Shown here: positions 26,261-34,880 of the stretch, one piece after another
Numbering within the stretch: position 1 is the first letter of the stretch
How the letters are laid out: each line of letters begins with the position of its first letter
Assembly (NCBI RefSeq): GCF_009866655.1
Contig: NZ_CP047420.1
Coordinates: 3,348,001 to 3,412,000 of the forward strand
Length of the DNA stretch: 64,000 nt
Direction of reading: 5' to 3'
Source of the DNA: Rathayibacter sp. VKM Ac-2804
GTDB taxonomy: Bacteria > Actinomycetota > Actinomycetes > Actinomycetales > Microbacteriaceae
Notes under the pieces: model-generated
The model's database searches: none
What the model was told of the DNA's origin: nothing
What the model saw: only the letters and a program-made list of their open reading frames with translations
Made by a program: the position numbers and the translations under genes

Positions 26261-27343
26261 CTAGGCCGGGACGTCCACCCAGGCGCCGGCCGCCGACGCG
26301 TCGAGCACGGCGTCCGTGATCCGCGCGGCGCGCAGGCCGTCGGCGAAGGTCGGCAGACCCTCGACCTCGGCACCCGCGACGGCGGCGTAGGTGTCGCGGG
26401 CGAACGCGGTGAACGCGTCCTGGTAGCCCATCGGATGCCCGCTCGGCACGATCGAGAGCCGTGCCGCATCGGGGCGGAGGATCGACCCGTCGCGCGGGAT
26501 CAACGCAGCGCTGTCGCGCCGCCCGACCCACAGCGTCTCGGGCAGCTCCTGCTCGAACCGCAGCGACTCCTCGAGCCCCGAGACCTCGAGCACCAGCTCG
26601 TTGCGGTGCCCCGCGGTCACCTGCGAGACGAGCAGCGTGCCCACGGCGCCGCCCGCGAGACGCACGATCACTCCGGCCGCGTCCTCGGTCTCGACCCGAC
26701 GGCCACCGCGCTCGGCGTGCACGGTGCTCGTGAGCGAAGCGAGCGCCGCGATCCGCTCGCCCGTGACGAACTCGAGCAGGTCGACCAGGTGCGAGCCGAT
26801 GTCGGCGAAGGCGCGCGAGCGCCCGCCCGCCGCCGGGTCGACGCGCCAGTTGTCGTCGGAGGCGCCGAGCAGCCAGTCCTGCAGGTAGCTGCCGCGCACC
26901 GTGACGAGCCGCCCGGCCTCGCCGGCCGCGACCCGGGCTCGCGCCTCGCGCACCATCGGGTGGAAGCGGTAGGCGAACGGCACCGTGGCGACCACTCCGG
27001 CCTCGGCGGCGGCCTCGACGAGCGCCGTCGCCTCCGCCGTCGTCGCCGCGAGCGGCTTCTCGCAGACCACGTGCTTGCCCGCCGCGATCGCCGCGAGCGC
27101 GAGCCCGGCGTGCGTCCCGTTCGGCGTGCAGACGTGCACCACGTCGATCGAGTCGTCCTCGATCAGCGCGCGAGCGTCGTCGTAGGCGACCTCGAATCCG
27201 AGCTCACCGGCCGCCCGCTCGCCCTTCGCCGGGCTGGAGGAGGCGATGCCCGCGAGCACCGCGCCCGCACTGCGGGCCGCCCGGCTGTGCACGGCGGCCA
27301 TGAAGCCGCCGCCGAGCACGCCGACCCGCAGGGGTCCGCCCAT
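26261..27343 (-). CDS. Gfo/Idh/MocA family oxidoreductase
   Basis: The 360-residue dehydrogenase starts RVGVLGGGFMAAVHSRAARS and has VHVCTPNGTHAGLALAAIAAGKHVVCEKPLA with the EKP motif, and RAFADIGSHLVDLLEFVTG. It is the last gene of a three-gene minus-strand operon; its ATG overlaps the stop of the second Gfo/Idh gene (ATGA-type). Together with the isomerase it probably oxidises and epimerises an inositol or a keto-sugar. Confidence 0.92.
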   Translation of the reverse strand: MGGPLRVGVLGGGFMAAVHSRAARSAGAVLAGIASSSPAKGERAAGELGFEVAYDDARALIEDDSIDVVHVCTPNGTHAGLALAAIAAGKHVVCEKPLAATTAEATALVEAAAEAGVVATVPFAYRFHPMVREARARVAAGEAGRLVTVRGSYLQDWLLGASDDNWRVDPAAGGRSRAFADIGSHLVDLLEFVTGERIAALASLTSTVHAERGGRRVETEDAAGVIVRLAGGAVGTLLVSQVTAGHRNELVLEVSGLEESLRFEQELPETLWVGRRDSAALIPRDGSILRPDAARLSIVPSGHPMGYQDAFTAFARDTYAAVAGAEVEGLPTFADGLRAARITDAVLDASAAGAWVDVPA

Positions 27344-28452
27344 CAGACGAGCGTCGCTTCGCTCGGGTCCCAGTCCTCGGGCAGAGCGGGGCGCGGCGCG
27401 ACGGTGCTCTCCACGAGCACCTTCTCGCCGGTCTCGGCGGCCTCGAGCAGCGACAGCATCACGTCGGTCACGTGGTACGCCAGGTCACCCGACGCCGCCT
27501 CGGGGCGGTCGGCCCGGATCGCGCGGGCGAGCTCGAGCACGCCGGTGCCGCGCGAGGCGGTCGAGCCGGTGGCCGGGATGACCTCGGGCTCGGACCCGCC
27601 GCGCCGGTACAGCGTCAGCTCGCCGTCGTGCATGTTCGGGTCGGGCAGCACGAGGGTGCCCTCCGAGCCGTTGATCTCGACGAAGCCCATCCGCGGCAGG
27701 CTCGACTCGAAGCTCCAGACGCCCTGCGCCGAGGCGCCCGACTCGAAGCGCAGGAGCCCGCCGATGTGCGTCGGGATCGTGACGGGGAACTCGGTCCCCT
27801 CGCGCGGGCCGGAGCCGACGGTGCGGGTCGCGCGCGCCTGCGAGGAGACCGCGGTGACGCTCTCGACCGGGCCGAGGTTCTGCACGAGGGTCGTGATGTA
27901 GTACGGCCCCATGTCCAGCAGCGGGCCGCCGCCGGTGGTGAAGAAGAACTCGGGGTTCGGGTGCCAGCCCTCGGGGCCCGGGCCCTGGAAGAGGGTGATC
28001 GCCGAGAGCGGCGTGCCGATGGCCCCGCTCTCGATGATGCGCTGCGCGGTCTGCAGGCCGGCGCCGAGGAAGGTGTCGGGCGCCGTGGCGACGCGCAGCC
28101 CCTTCTCCTTCGCGAGGGCCAGCAGCTCCACGCCGCTGTCGCGGTCGAGCGAGAACGGCTTCTCGGTCCAGACGTGCTTGCCCGCCTCGACGGCCTTCCG
28201 CGCCACCTCGACGTGGGCGGCCGGGATGGTGAGGTTCACGACGATCTCGATGCCGGGGTGCGCGAGCAGCTCGTCCACCGTGCCCGAGGCCGGCACGCCG
28301 AAGGCCTCGGCCTGCGCCCGCGCGCGGTCGAGGTCGATGTCGGCGACGAAGAGGACCTCGAGGTCGGGGAAGACGGTGAGGTTGGTCAGGTACTGCGTGC
28401 TGATGTTACCGGCGCCGATGACGCCGACGCCGACGCGCCCGGTGCCGCTCAT
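27343..28452 (-). CDS. Gfo/Idh/MocA family oxidoreductase
   Basis: The 369-residue dehydrogenase has GVGVIGAGNISTQYLTNL, VVNLTIPAAHVEVARKAVEA, KHVWTEKPFS and the later GGGPLLDMGPYYITTLVQNLG. It is the middle gene of the operon, overlapping the isomerase gene by four bases and the next Gfo/Idh gene at its stop. The two paralogues are clearly divergent in sequence, so they probably act on different intermediates. Confidence 0.93.
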   Translation of the reverse strand: MSGTGRVGVGVIGAGNISTQYLTNLTVFPDLEVLFVADIDLDRARAQAEAFGVPASGTVDELLAHPGIEIVVNLTIPAAHVEVARKAVEAGKHVWTEKPFSLDRDSGVELLALAKEKGLRVATAPDTFLGAGLQTAQRIIESGAIGTPLSAITLFQGPGPEGWHPNPEFFFTTGGGPLLDMGPYYITTLVQNLGPVESVTAVSSQARATRTVGSGPREGTEFPVTIPTHIGGLLRFESGASAQGVWSFESSLPRMGFVEINGSEGTLVLPDPNMHDGELTLYRRGGSEPEVIPATGSTASRGTGVLELARAIRADRPEAASGDLAYHVTDVMLSLLEAAETGEKVLVESTVAPRPALPEDWDPSEATLV

Positions 28453-29228
28453 GCGCCGAGCTCCGAGACGTAGCGGCGGCCGGAGGCGAGGCCCTCGAAG
28501 ACGTCGCCCGCGTAGGCGTCGAACTCGAGGACGGCGAGGGACTGCGGGGCGGCGGCGAGGATCGCCGGGACGTCCATCGCGCCCTCGCCCGCGGGCAGCT
28601 GCTCCAGCGTCTCCTTCGAGATCGGCCCGTCCTTGATGTGCAGGAACTGCACGCGGTCGCCGAGGCGGCCGAGCACCTCGACCGGGTCGTCACCGCCGAC
28701 CGCGGCCCAGTAGGTGTCCAACTCGAGGACGATGCGCGGATCGAGCAGGCCCGCGAGGTGCTCGAAGGCGCTGCGGCCGTCGACGCGGTTCTCGAACTCG
28801 AAGGCGTGGTTGTGGTAGCCGAGCGCCAGCCCGCGCGACGCGGCGGAGTCGACGAGCGCATTGAGCTCGTCGGCGACTCCAGCGACGGAATCCGCACTGG
28901 TCCAGCGCTCCGGGTCGACCATGGGGTCGATCACGGTCTGCACGCCGAGCGAGGCGGCGATGTCGAGGATCTCCTCGACCGGCGCCCCGGTCTCGAGGAG
29001 GCGGGCGTGCGCGCTCGGCGCGGTGAGCCCGCTGGCCGGGAGTGCGGAGCGGTAGGCGTCGGCGCGGTTCACGACGTCGAACAGCTCGACCTTCGCGAAG
29101 CCGAGGCCGGCGAGCCGGTCGAGCGCGGCGGGCAGGTCGGCGGCGAGCGCGTCGCGGACCGAGTACAGCTGGACGGAGAGGTCTGGGGGTGTGGCCACCG
29201 GGGGGTGCTCCTGATCGACGTCGAACAT
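28449..29228 (-). CDS. sugar phosphate isomerase/epimerase (xylose isomerase-like TIM barrel)
   Basis: The 259-residue protein has the AP-endonuclease-2/IolE-like barrel: LSVQLYSVRDALAADLPAAL, GYHNHAFEFE and ELDTYWAAVGGDDPVE with conserved metal ligands, then QFLHIKDG. It is the first gene of the operon with the two Gfo/Idh genes. The ATG at 29228 follows GGGGGA. The upstream region carries a perfect palindrome (29252-29273) shared with the divergent ROK gene, so expression is probably repressed by the ROK protein until its sugar ligand is present. Confidence 0.92.
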   Translation of the reverse strand: MFDVDQEHPPVATPPDLSVQLYSVRDALAADLPAALDRLAGLGFAKVELFDVVNRADAYRSALPASGLTAPSAHARLLETGAPVEEILDIAASLGVQTVIDPMVDPERWTSADSVAGVADELNALVDSAASRGLALGYHNHAFEFENRVDGRSAFEHLAGLLDPRIVLELDTYWAAVGGDDPVEVLGRLGDRVQFLHIKDGPISKETLEQLPAGEGAMDVPAILAAAPQSLAVLEFDAYAGDVFEGLASGRRYVSELGA

Positions 29229-29251
29229 TGGTCCCCCGACCCTACGCGGAC

Positions 29252-29273
29252 TTTTGCTTGCAGCCAAGCAAAA
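29252..29273. promoter_or_regulatory. operator-like palindrome for the ROK regulator
   Basis: TTTTGCTTG and CAAGCAAAA form a perfect 9-bp inverted repeat with a four-base spacer, in the 116-base gap between the isomerase (minus) and ROK (plus) genes. Its A/T-rich composition stands out in this GC-rich DNA. Binding by the ROK protein is inferred. Confidence 0.75.
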
Positions 29274-29344
29274 CCCCGTCGAGTGGCGCGGGAAAGCGCG
29301 CTCCCGACGCGCAGAAGACGTGTTCGCTGTGGTTGACTCCAGCC

Positions 29345-30517
29345 ATGTCCCCGCGTCGCCGCTCCTCGATCAGCGCGGTGGGCGAGCTGCTGCTCCTGCT
29401 GTCCGACGGGGCGCCGCGCACCCGGGCCGACGTCGTCGCCGAGACCGGCCTGCCGCGGGCCGCCGTCTCCGCCCAGCTCGACGCGCTGATCGCCACCGGA
29501 CTCGTCGCCCGCCGCGACGACGCCCCCTCCTCCGGCGGGCGCCCGGCCGGCCGCGTCGCCTTCGACGCCCGCGCGCGCAGCCTCCTCGTCATCGACTTCG
29601 GCGCCGCGCACGCGACCGTCGCCCTCACCGACCTCGACGGCCGGGTGCTGGCGGAGCGCCGCGAGGCGATCGCGATCGCCGACGGCCCGCAGATCGTCCT
29701 CGGTCACGCCCTCGACGTCGCCGGCGCGCTGCTCCAGGAGGCTCCCGGCGCCGGTCCGCTCGCGGGCGTCGGCGTCGGCGTCCCCGGCCCGGTCGAGCAC
29801 GCGACCGGCCGCCCGGTGAAGCCGCCGATCATGCCCGGCTGGGACCGCTTCGACATCCCGTCGTCCGTCGCCCGCAGCCTCCCCGTGCCGGTCCTCGTGG
29901 ACAACGACGTGAACCTCCTCGCCCTCGGCGAGCACGCCGCCCACTACTCCGACGTCGACGACCTCCTCTACGTGAAGGTCTCCACCGGCATCGGCGCCGG
30001 CATCGTCAGCGGCGGCGCCCTCCAGCGCGGGGCCCTCGGCGCGGCGGGCGACCTCGGCCACGTGCAGGTGCCCGGCGACCGCGGCGAGGCCGACCTCGAG
30101 GCCATCGCGAGCGGCTCGGCCATCGCCCGCCGCCTCACCGCCGCGGGCCTGCACACGGCCGCGGGACTGCCGGTCTCGAGCACCTCCGATGTCGTCGCCC
30201 TGCTCACCGCGGGCGAGCCGACCACCGTCGAGCTGACCCGCGCCGCCGGCCGCGACCTCGGCGAGGTGCTCGCGACCTGCGTCAACCTGCTCAACCCCTC
30301 CGTCATCGTCATCGGCGGCAGCATCGCGGAGGCGAGCCACGAGGTTCTCGCCGGCGTCCGCGAGGTGGTCTACCGCCGCTCACTCCCCCTGGCGACCCGC
30401 GCCCTCGACATCGTGCAGGCCTCCGGCGACACCGGCGGCGGCGTCCGCGGCGCCGCCCTGATGGTCCGCCGCCACCTGCTCTCCCCCGCCGAGGTCGACG
30501 CCTTCCTCGGCGCCTGA
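29345..30517 (+). CDS. ROK family transcriptional regulator
   Basis: The 390-residue protein has an N-terminal winged helix (SISAVGELLLLLSDGAPRTRADVVAETGLPRAAVSAQLDALI) and a ROK sugar-kinase-like domain (LLVIDFGAAHATVAL, GVGVGVPGPVEH, VLVDNDVNLLALGEH, STGIGAGIVSGGAL, GAAGDLGHVQV). The usual zinc-site cysteines after the GH motif seem to be missing, as in some regulators. It is divergent from the isomerase/Gfo operon and probably represses it and itself through the palindrome between them. Confidence 0.93.
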   Translation: MSPRRRSSISAVGELLLLLSDGAPRTRADVVAETGLPRAAVSAQLDALIATGLVARRDDAPSSGGRPAGRVAFDARARSLLVIDFGAAHATVALTDLDGRVLAERREAIAIADGPQIVLGHALDVAGALLQEAPGAGPLAGVGVGVPGPVEHATGRPVKPPIMPGWDRFDIPSSVARSLPVPVLVDNDVNLLALGEHAAHYSDVDDLLYVKVSTGIGAGIVSGGALQRGALGAAGDLGHVQVPGDRGEADLEAIASGSAIARRLTAAGLHTAAGLPVSSTSDVVALLTAGEPTTVELTRAAGRDLGEVLATCVNLLNPSVIVIGGSIAEASHEVLAGVREVVYRRSLPLATRALDIVQASGDTGGGVRGAALMVRRHLLSPAEVDAFLGA

Positions 30518-30697
30518 CCGCTCCGCGCGCTCCGTCGTCGAGTGGACGGTCGACGGGCTCCGCGAGATCCGCCGACCCCTGTTCGCGTCCTCTCGCTCGT
30601 GGCGCCGACTCCGACCGGACGCCTATCGGGGTGTGCGCGCGCCTCGCGCCCCGTTCCGCGTCCGCTCGCGCCGCTGGCGGCGGGGACGGAGGGCCGC

Positions 30698-31315
30698 TCA
30701 GCGGAGCGGGCCGGCCGCGAAGACGGAGGTGTAGACCGCGACCCGCAGCTGCTCGACCGACCGCGCCGCCCCCTCGGCGAGACCGCCGGCGTCGATCGCA
30801 CCGCGGAGGATCTCGACGCGCCGCTCCTCCGAGACCGCCCGGACGAAGGGCAGGATGCGCGCGGCGTCCAGGATCGCGAAGGCGAGGACGCCGCGCTCCC
30901 CCGCCGGCTCGCCCTCGACGAGGGCGGTCAGCTCGGCGAGGAGCGCACTGCGCCGCGCGTCGTCGAGCACCGTGATCCGCACGGTCGGCAGCATCCCGAG
31001 GAACCGCGAGCGCTGCACGGTCAGATCGCCGCGCGCCTCGAGCTCCTCGAGCCCGGCCCGGAGCGCGTCCTCGCCCAGCTCACCGACGACGGCGCCCGGA
31101 TCCGTGGTGCGCTCGAGCACGGCGGCCAGCGCCGCAGGCAACCGGGACGCATCGACCGTGACGAGCTGCCCCTCCTCGAGGCGCAGCGCTCCGGAGAGCA
31201 CCGCATCGGCCACAGCAGCCGCTCCGGCCGCCTCCGAGGGGCCGGTGCCGCCACCCGCCCAGGCGCCGTCGCGGGTGAGGCAGAGCAGGATCACGTCCGA
31301 GGTGAAGGAAGCCAT
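30698..31315 (-). CDS. GPP34 (GOLPH3/VPS74-like) family protein
   Basis: The 205-residue protein is mostly helical and resembles bacterial GPP34 proteins: DVILLCLTRDGAWAGG at the N-terminus, an Ala-rich helix, VLERTTDPGAVVGELGEDAL, and VTVLDDARRSALLAELTALV-like segments. In eukaryotes the family binds phosphoinositides at the Golgi; in actinobacteria the function is unknown. TACCAT lies five bases before the ATG. It is divergent from the YqaJ nuclease gene. Confidence 0.8.
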   Translation of the reverse strand: MASFTSDVILLCLTRDGAWAGGGTGPSEAAGAAAVADAVLSGALRLEEGQLVTVDASRLPAALAAVLERTTDPGAVVGELGEDALRAGLEELEARGDLTVQRSRFLGMLPTVRITVLDDARRSALLAELTALVEGEPAGERGVLAFAILDAARILPFVRAVSEERRVEILRGAIDAGGLAEGAARSVEQLRVAVYTSVFAAGPLR

Positions 31316-31431
31316 CCGGCATGGTAGCGATGCTCCAGGACAGTGCGCGGCGCCCTGACGTGCAATCGCACCTCCCCCCGCCGACGGCGTGCCGGTTGGG
31401 CAGGACGGCCCGGGAGGCAGAGAATGAATCG

Positions 31432-32079
31432 GTGCCCGATCTGCAGCTCTCGTTCCCCTGGGAGACGCAACCCGTCTTCGTGGACGCGAAGCCGCCGCAC
31501 CTCCGACGGGTCGTGGCCGACTCCTCCGACCGCGTCGCCTGGCTGCGCGCCCGCTCGCGGGGCATCACCGCGACCGACGTCGCGCGCCTGTCCTCCCCCG
31601 CGGCCATCGACCGCGCCGCGCTCGACAAGCTCTACGGCTCGAGCTTCAGCGGCAACGCCTTCACCGACCACGGCCGCGCCCGCGAGCCGGAGATCGCCGC
31701 CTGGGTGCTCCGCGAGCACGCGATCGAGCCGAGCAGCACCCTCTTCCACGCGAGCCAGGAGCGCCGCCACCTGGCCACTCCCGACGGCATCGGCCTCCGC
31801 GAGGACGGCCGCCTCGAGCTCTGCGAGATCAAGACGACCTCGAAGCAGTGGCGCAGCATCCCGCGCCACTACCTGCGCCAGGTCTTCTGGCAGCAGTACG
31901 TCCTCGGCGCCGAGCGCACCCTCGTCGTCTGGGAGCAGCACCGCGACTTCGTGCCGATCGACGCCGTGCCCGAGTTCCGCTGGGTCGACCGCGACGAGGA
32001 CGAGATCCACGTGCTGGTCCGCCTCGCCGGCATGCTGATGGCCGAGCTGCACGAGAGAACCCGCGCGGGCCGGAGATGA
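31432..32079 (+). CDS. YqaJ-like viral recombinase/exonuclease family protein
   Basis: The 215-residue protein has a PD-(D/E)XK nuclease core: SRGITATDVARLSS, GRAREPEIAAWVLRE (first acidic), LATPDGIGL (Asp) and LELCEIKTTSKQW (the ExK motif), then the YLRQVFWQQYVLG helix. Such proteins are lambda-exonuclease-like. The GTG at 31432 is supported by GAGAAT six bases upstream and TTGGGC 18 bases before that; a longer frame from 31321 would leave no promoter space next to the divergent gene. No phage genes surround it. The alpha/beta hydrolase gene overlaps its stop (ATGA). Confidence 0.85.
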   Translation: MPDLQLSFPWETQPVFVDAKPPHLRRVVADSSDRVAWLRARSRGITATDVARLSSPAAIDRAALDKLYGSSFSGNAFTDHGRAREPEIAAWVLREHAIEPSSTLFHASQERRHLATPDGIGLREDGRLELCEIKTTSKQWRSIPRHYLRQVFWQQYVLGAERTLVVWEQHRDFVPIDAVPEFRWVDRDEDEIHVLVRLAGMLMAELHERTRAGRR

Positions 32080-32828
32080 CCGCCCTGCTCCTGCACGGCC
32101 TGGGCGGCGACCGCTCCCAGCCGCTCGGACTCCTGCGCGCAGCGCTGCCGGCCGGCACCGAGGTGATCGCCCCGGACGTCCGGGCGCACGGCGCCTCCGA
32201 GCTGATCGGCGGCGCCGCCGACTTCTCGCTCGACGCCCTGGCCGACGAGGTCACCGAGCACGTGATCCGGGCCGGAGCCGCGCACAAGCCCCTCACGGTC
32301 CTCGGCATCTCGATGGGCGCCGCGATCGCCCTGCGGCTCGCCAGCCGCAAGGTCCTGCCGATCGACCGCGCCGTCTTCGTCCGCCCCGCCTTCACCGCGG
32401 AGCCGCTGCCGGACAACCTCACGGTCTTCCCCGTCATCGCGCAGCTCCTGCACGACCACGGCGCCAAGCGCGGCGAGCGGCTCTTCCGAGCGTCCGGCCT
32501 CTTCGAGCGCGCGGCCCAGGTGTCGCCCGCGTCGGCAGACGCGCTCTGCCTGCAGTTCCGGTCGCCGCAGGCACAGGAGCGGGCCGTCCGCCTGGCCGAG
32601 ATCCCCCGCAACGCCGCCTACCGCGACTCCGGCGAGCTCGGCGGGGTCATCGCGCGCACACTGGTGATCGCGGCCGACCGCGACCCGGTGCACCCGGTCG
32701 CGGTCGCCGAGCAGTGGGCTAGGGCTCTTCCGGACGCAGACCTCGAGCGGGTCCCGTCGCGGGACGCCGGTCTGGCGCAGCAGCAGGAGCGGATCCGCGG
32801 CCACGTCCGGGAGTGGCTCGGCCGCTGA
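32076..32828 (+). CDS. alpha/beta hydrolase
   Basis: The 250-residue hydrolase has LLLHGLGGDRSQ (oxyanion region), the nucleophile elbow GISMGAA with Ser, and an Asp in IAADRDPVHPVAVAE. The usual C-terminal His may be degenerate (RVPSRDAGLAQQ), so catalysis is not certain. Its ATG overlaps the stop of the YqaJ gene. Its 3' end overlaps the convergent DUF998-like gene by 110 bases. Confidence 0.85.
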   Translation: MTALLLHGLGGDRSQPLGLLRAALPAGTEVIAPDVRAHGASELIGGAADFSLDALADEVTEHVIRAGAAHKPLTVLGISMGAAIALRLASRKVLPIDRAVFVRPAFTAEPLPDNLTVFPVIAQLLHDHGAKRGERLFRASGLFERAAQVSPASADALCLQFRSPQAQERAVRLAEIPRNAAYRDSGELGGVIARTLVIAADRDPVHPVAVAEQWARALPDADLERVPSRDAGLAQQQERIRGHVREWLGR

Positions 32829-33528
32829 GCTCCTCGCCGGCCAGCCCACCCTTGAACTCCTCGCCAGCGAGCCCACCCTTGAACTCCTCGCCAGCGAGCC
32901 CACCCTTGAACTCCTCGCCCGCCAGGACGAGCCCGACGACGGCCAGCCAGAGCACCGCGATCGCCGTCGCGACGAACTCGAGGGTGCCGCCGACTCCCAG
33001 CCACAGCCGCAGCAGCGAGAAGATCGCGCCGGTTCCTGCCACCAGGGCCACCGCGACGCCCGCGACCAGTGACAGCCGGGCGACCCCGGGCCGCTCCCGC
33101 GCCGTGGCGAGCTGCAGCATCGCCAGGCACGCCGCGGAGAAGCCGAGCACCGCGGCCGACGTGTGGATCAGGTCCTGCCAGCTGAACGCCGGACCGACCG
33201 GCAGCGGGCAGCCCGCCGAGCAGGTCACCTGCGAGGCGAGCGCGAAGCACAGCGCGGCGAGGAGGATCGCCAGCGCCGGCCGGAAGCCGGGCAGCAGCCG
33301 CGTCCGCACCGCTCGCGCCCCGACGGCGATGGCGACGCCGCCGGCCGCGACCAGCAGCAGGGCGATGCGGAAGGTCCCGGCGGTCGGCAGGTCCGGTGCG
33401 CCCATCTCGCTGACGTAGACCCAGCGGCTGGTGCCGATGCTGAAGCGCGCGGCGAGCAGCAGGGCGAGCCCCGCGAGGACCAGGAGCGCTCCGACCACGA
33501 GAAGGGGGCCGTTCGCTCGTCGTCGCAC
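32719..33528 (-). CDS. DUF998-like membrane protein with a repeat tail
   Basis: The 269-residue protein has six hydrophobic segments (beginning GPLLVVGALLVLAGLALLL and including LLPGFRPALAILLAALCFAL and SLVAGVAVALVAGTG), resembling DUF998 proteins. A tail of three to four GEEFKGGLA units follows, then a basic, Pro-rich end encoded inside the 3' end of the convergent hydrolase gene. I prefer the GTG at 33528 (CACGAT six bases upstream) to the longer frame from 33606. The true end may have changed by slippage in the 27-bp repeat. Confidence 0.62.
   Translation of the reverse strand: MRRRANGPLLVVGALLVLAGLALLLAARFSIGTSRWVYVSEMGAPDLPTAGTFRIALLLVAAGGVAIAVGARAVRTRLLPGFRPALAILLAALCFALASQVTCSAGCPLPVGPAFSWQDLIHTSAAVLGFSAACLAMLQLATARERPGVARLSLVAGVAVALVAGTGAIFSLLRLWLGVGGTLEFVATAIAVLWLAVVGLVLAGEEFKGGLAGEEFKGGLAGEEFKGGLAGEELSGRATPGRGRGSAPAAAPDRRPATGPARGLRPEEP
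32827..32924. repeat. 27-bp tandem repeat
   Basis: Units of 27 bases containing CCCACCCTTGAACTCCTCGC occur at 32844, 32871 and 32898, preceded by a partial unit from 32827. The first two full units are identical. The array starts exactly at the stop codon of the plus-strand hydrolase and encodes the GEEFKGGLA tail on the minus strand. Confidence 0.9.
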
Positions 33529-33760
33529 CTGCTCATCGTGCCAGACCGCACCGGGGGTGCCGCTCAGGAGGCGGGTCACCGCCCTGCCCTCCCGTACGGG
33601 GGACACAGAGGCTTTCTTCTCGGAGGGGTGACACCGCCGAAACAGCCCGGACTCATTACCGGGCTTGACTGAACGCGGCGCGCGGAAGCGGGGTCGGTCG
33701 GGGCGGACAGCCGCCTCCCGCCTGCTCGAAGGACCACCGGCGCCGGATCAGGAAAGGGCG

Positions 33761-34792
33761 ATGATGCACAACAGCGCGCTCGGCCACGGCCTCGCGATCG
33801 GCGACATCCCGGAGGAGGTGGTGCTCCCCGACACGATGACGGCGGCGGTCATCGACGCCCCGGGCGACTGCTCGGTCCTCCACCTGGCGACGGTGCCCAC
33901 GCCGACCGCGATCAACGCCGAGTTCGCCGTCAAGGTGATCGCGGCGGGAGTGAACCCGCTCGATGTGAAGACGCGAGCGGGCAAGGGAGTCGCCGCGCAG
34001 ATCCCCTCCTACCCGGCGGTGCTCGGCCACGACTTCTCCGGCATCGTCGTCTCGAGTCCGTACCCGGCGCACCCGCTGCGCCCCGGCGACGAGGTCTACG
34101 GCTTCGTGATGGTGCCGCGCTACTCCGGCTCCTACGCGGAGTACGTCAGCGTCCCGAGCGTCTCGCTGGCCCGCAAGCCGTCGACGCTCTCGCACGTCGA
34201 GGCGGCGGGGGTGCCGCTCGCCGCGCTGACCGCCTGGGGCATGGTCGTCGAGCTGGCGAAGGCGCACGAGGGCCAGCGGATCCTGATCCACGCCGGGTCG
34301 GGCGGCGTCGGTCACTTCGCGGTGCAGTTCGCCGCCTACTTCGGCGCGTCGGTGATCGCGACCGGCTCGACCCGCAATCTGCAGTGGCTCCGCGAGCTCG
34401 GGGCGGACCAGGTCATCGACCACACCACCGAGCGCTTCGACGAGCTGCTGTCCGGCGTCGACGTGGTGATCGACCTCGTCGGCAACGTGCACGACAGCAC
34501 GGGCTCCCGCTCACTGTCGGTGCTGCGCCCCGGTGGGCTGATCGTCAACGCGCCGACCGGCAGCTGGCCCGAGTTCTTCCAGGAGGCGGCCGCCGCGGGC
34601 GTGCGCGCCTCCACCTTCCGGGTCGCTCCCGACGGCGCGACCCTCGGCGTCGTCTCGCGCCTGCTCGAATCCGGCGACGTCCGCGTCTTCATCGACGGCG
34701 TCTACCCGCTCTCCTGCGCCGGCGAGGCGCACGCGCAGCTCGAGACCGGCCACACCCGCGGCAAGCTCGTCCTCACGGTCGCCGAGGGCTGA
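33761..34792 (+). CDS. zinc-type alcohol dehydrogenase / quinone oxidoreductase-like protein (MDR)
   Basis: The 343-residue medium-chain reductase has a GroES-like N-terminal part (VKVIAAGVNPLDVKTRAGKG, VLGHDFSGIVVSS, PGDEVYGFV) and a nucleotide-binding part (RILIHAGSGGVGHFAVQFAAYFGASVIAT). It lacks the zinc-ligand cysteines, so it fits the zinc-free NADPH:quinone reductase branch. GGAAAGGG precedes the ATG pair at 33761/33764. It is monocistronic, with palindromic repeat copy 4 downstream. Confidence 0.92.
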   Translation: MMHNSALGHGLAIGDIPEEVVLPDTMTAAVIDAPGDCSVLHLATVPTPTAINAEFAVKVIAAGVNPLDVKTRAGKGVAAQIPSYPAVLGHDFSGIVVSSPYPAHPLRPGDEVYGFVMVPRYSGSYAEYVSVPSVSLARKPSTLSHVEAAGVPLAALTAWGMVVELAKAHEGQRILIHAGSGGVGHFAVQFAAYFGASVIATGSTRNLQWLRELGADQVIDHTTERFDELLSGVDVVIDLVGNVHDSTGSRSLSVLRPGGLIVNAPTGSWPEFFQEAAAAGVRASTFRVAPDGATLGVVSRLLESGDVRVFIDGVYPLSCAGEAHAQLETGHTRGKLVLTVAEG

Positions 34793-34805
34793 CCCCTCCC
34801 CTCCT

Positions 34806-34865
34806 GCGAGATGCCACTTGTGCACGCGACACGCCGTGTCCGGCGTGCACAAGTGGCATCTCGCG
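34806..34865 (+). repeat. palindromic element family 1, copy 4
   Basis: Arms GCGAGATGCCACTTGTGC and GCACAAGTGGCATCTCGC lie between the convergent oxidoreductase and GNAT genes. The loop (ACGCGACACGCCGTGTCCGGCGT) matches copies 2 and 3. Confidence 0.9.
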
Positions 34866-34880
34866 GCGGGGAGCAGGGCG

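Noticed and set aside
31321..31431. Longer YqaJ protein starting at 31321
   Set aside because: It would leave only five bases to the divergent GPP34 start and no promoter; a -35/-10 pair fits the GTG at 31432 better.
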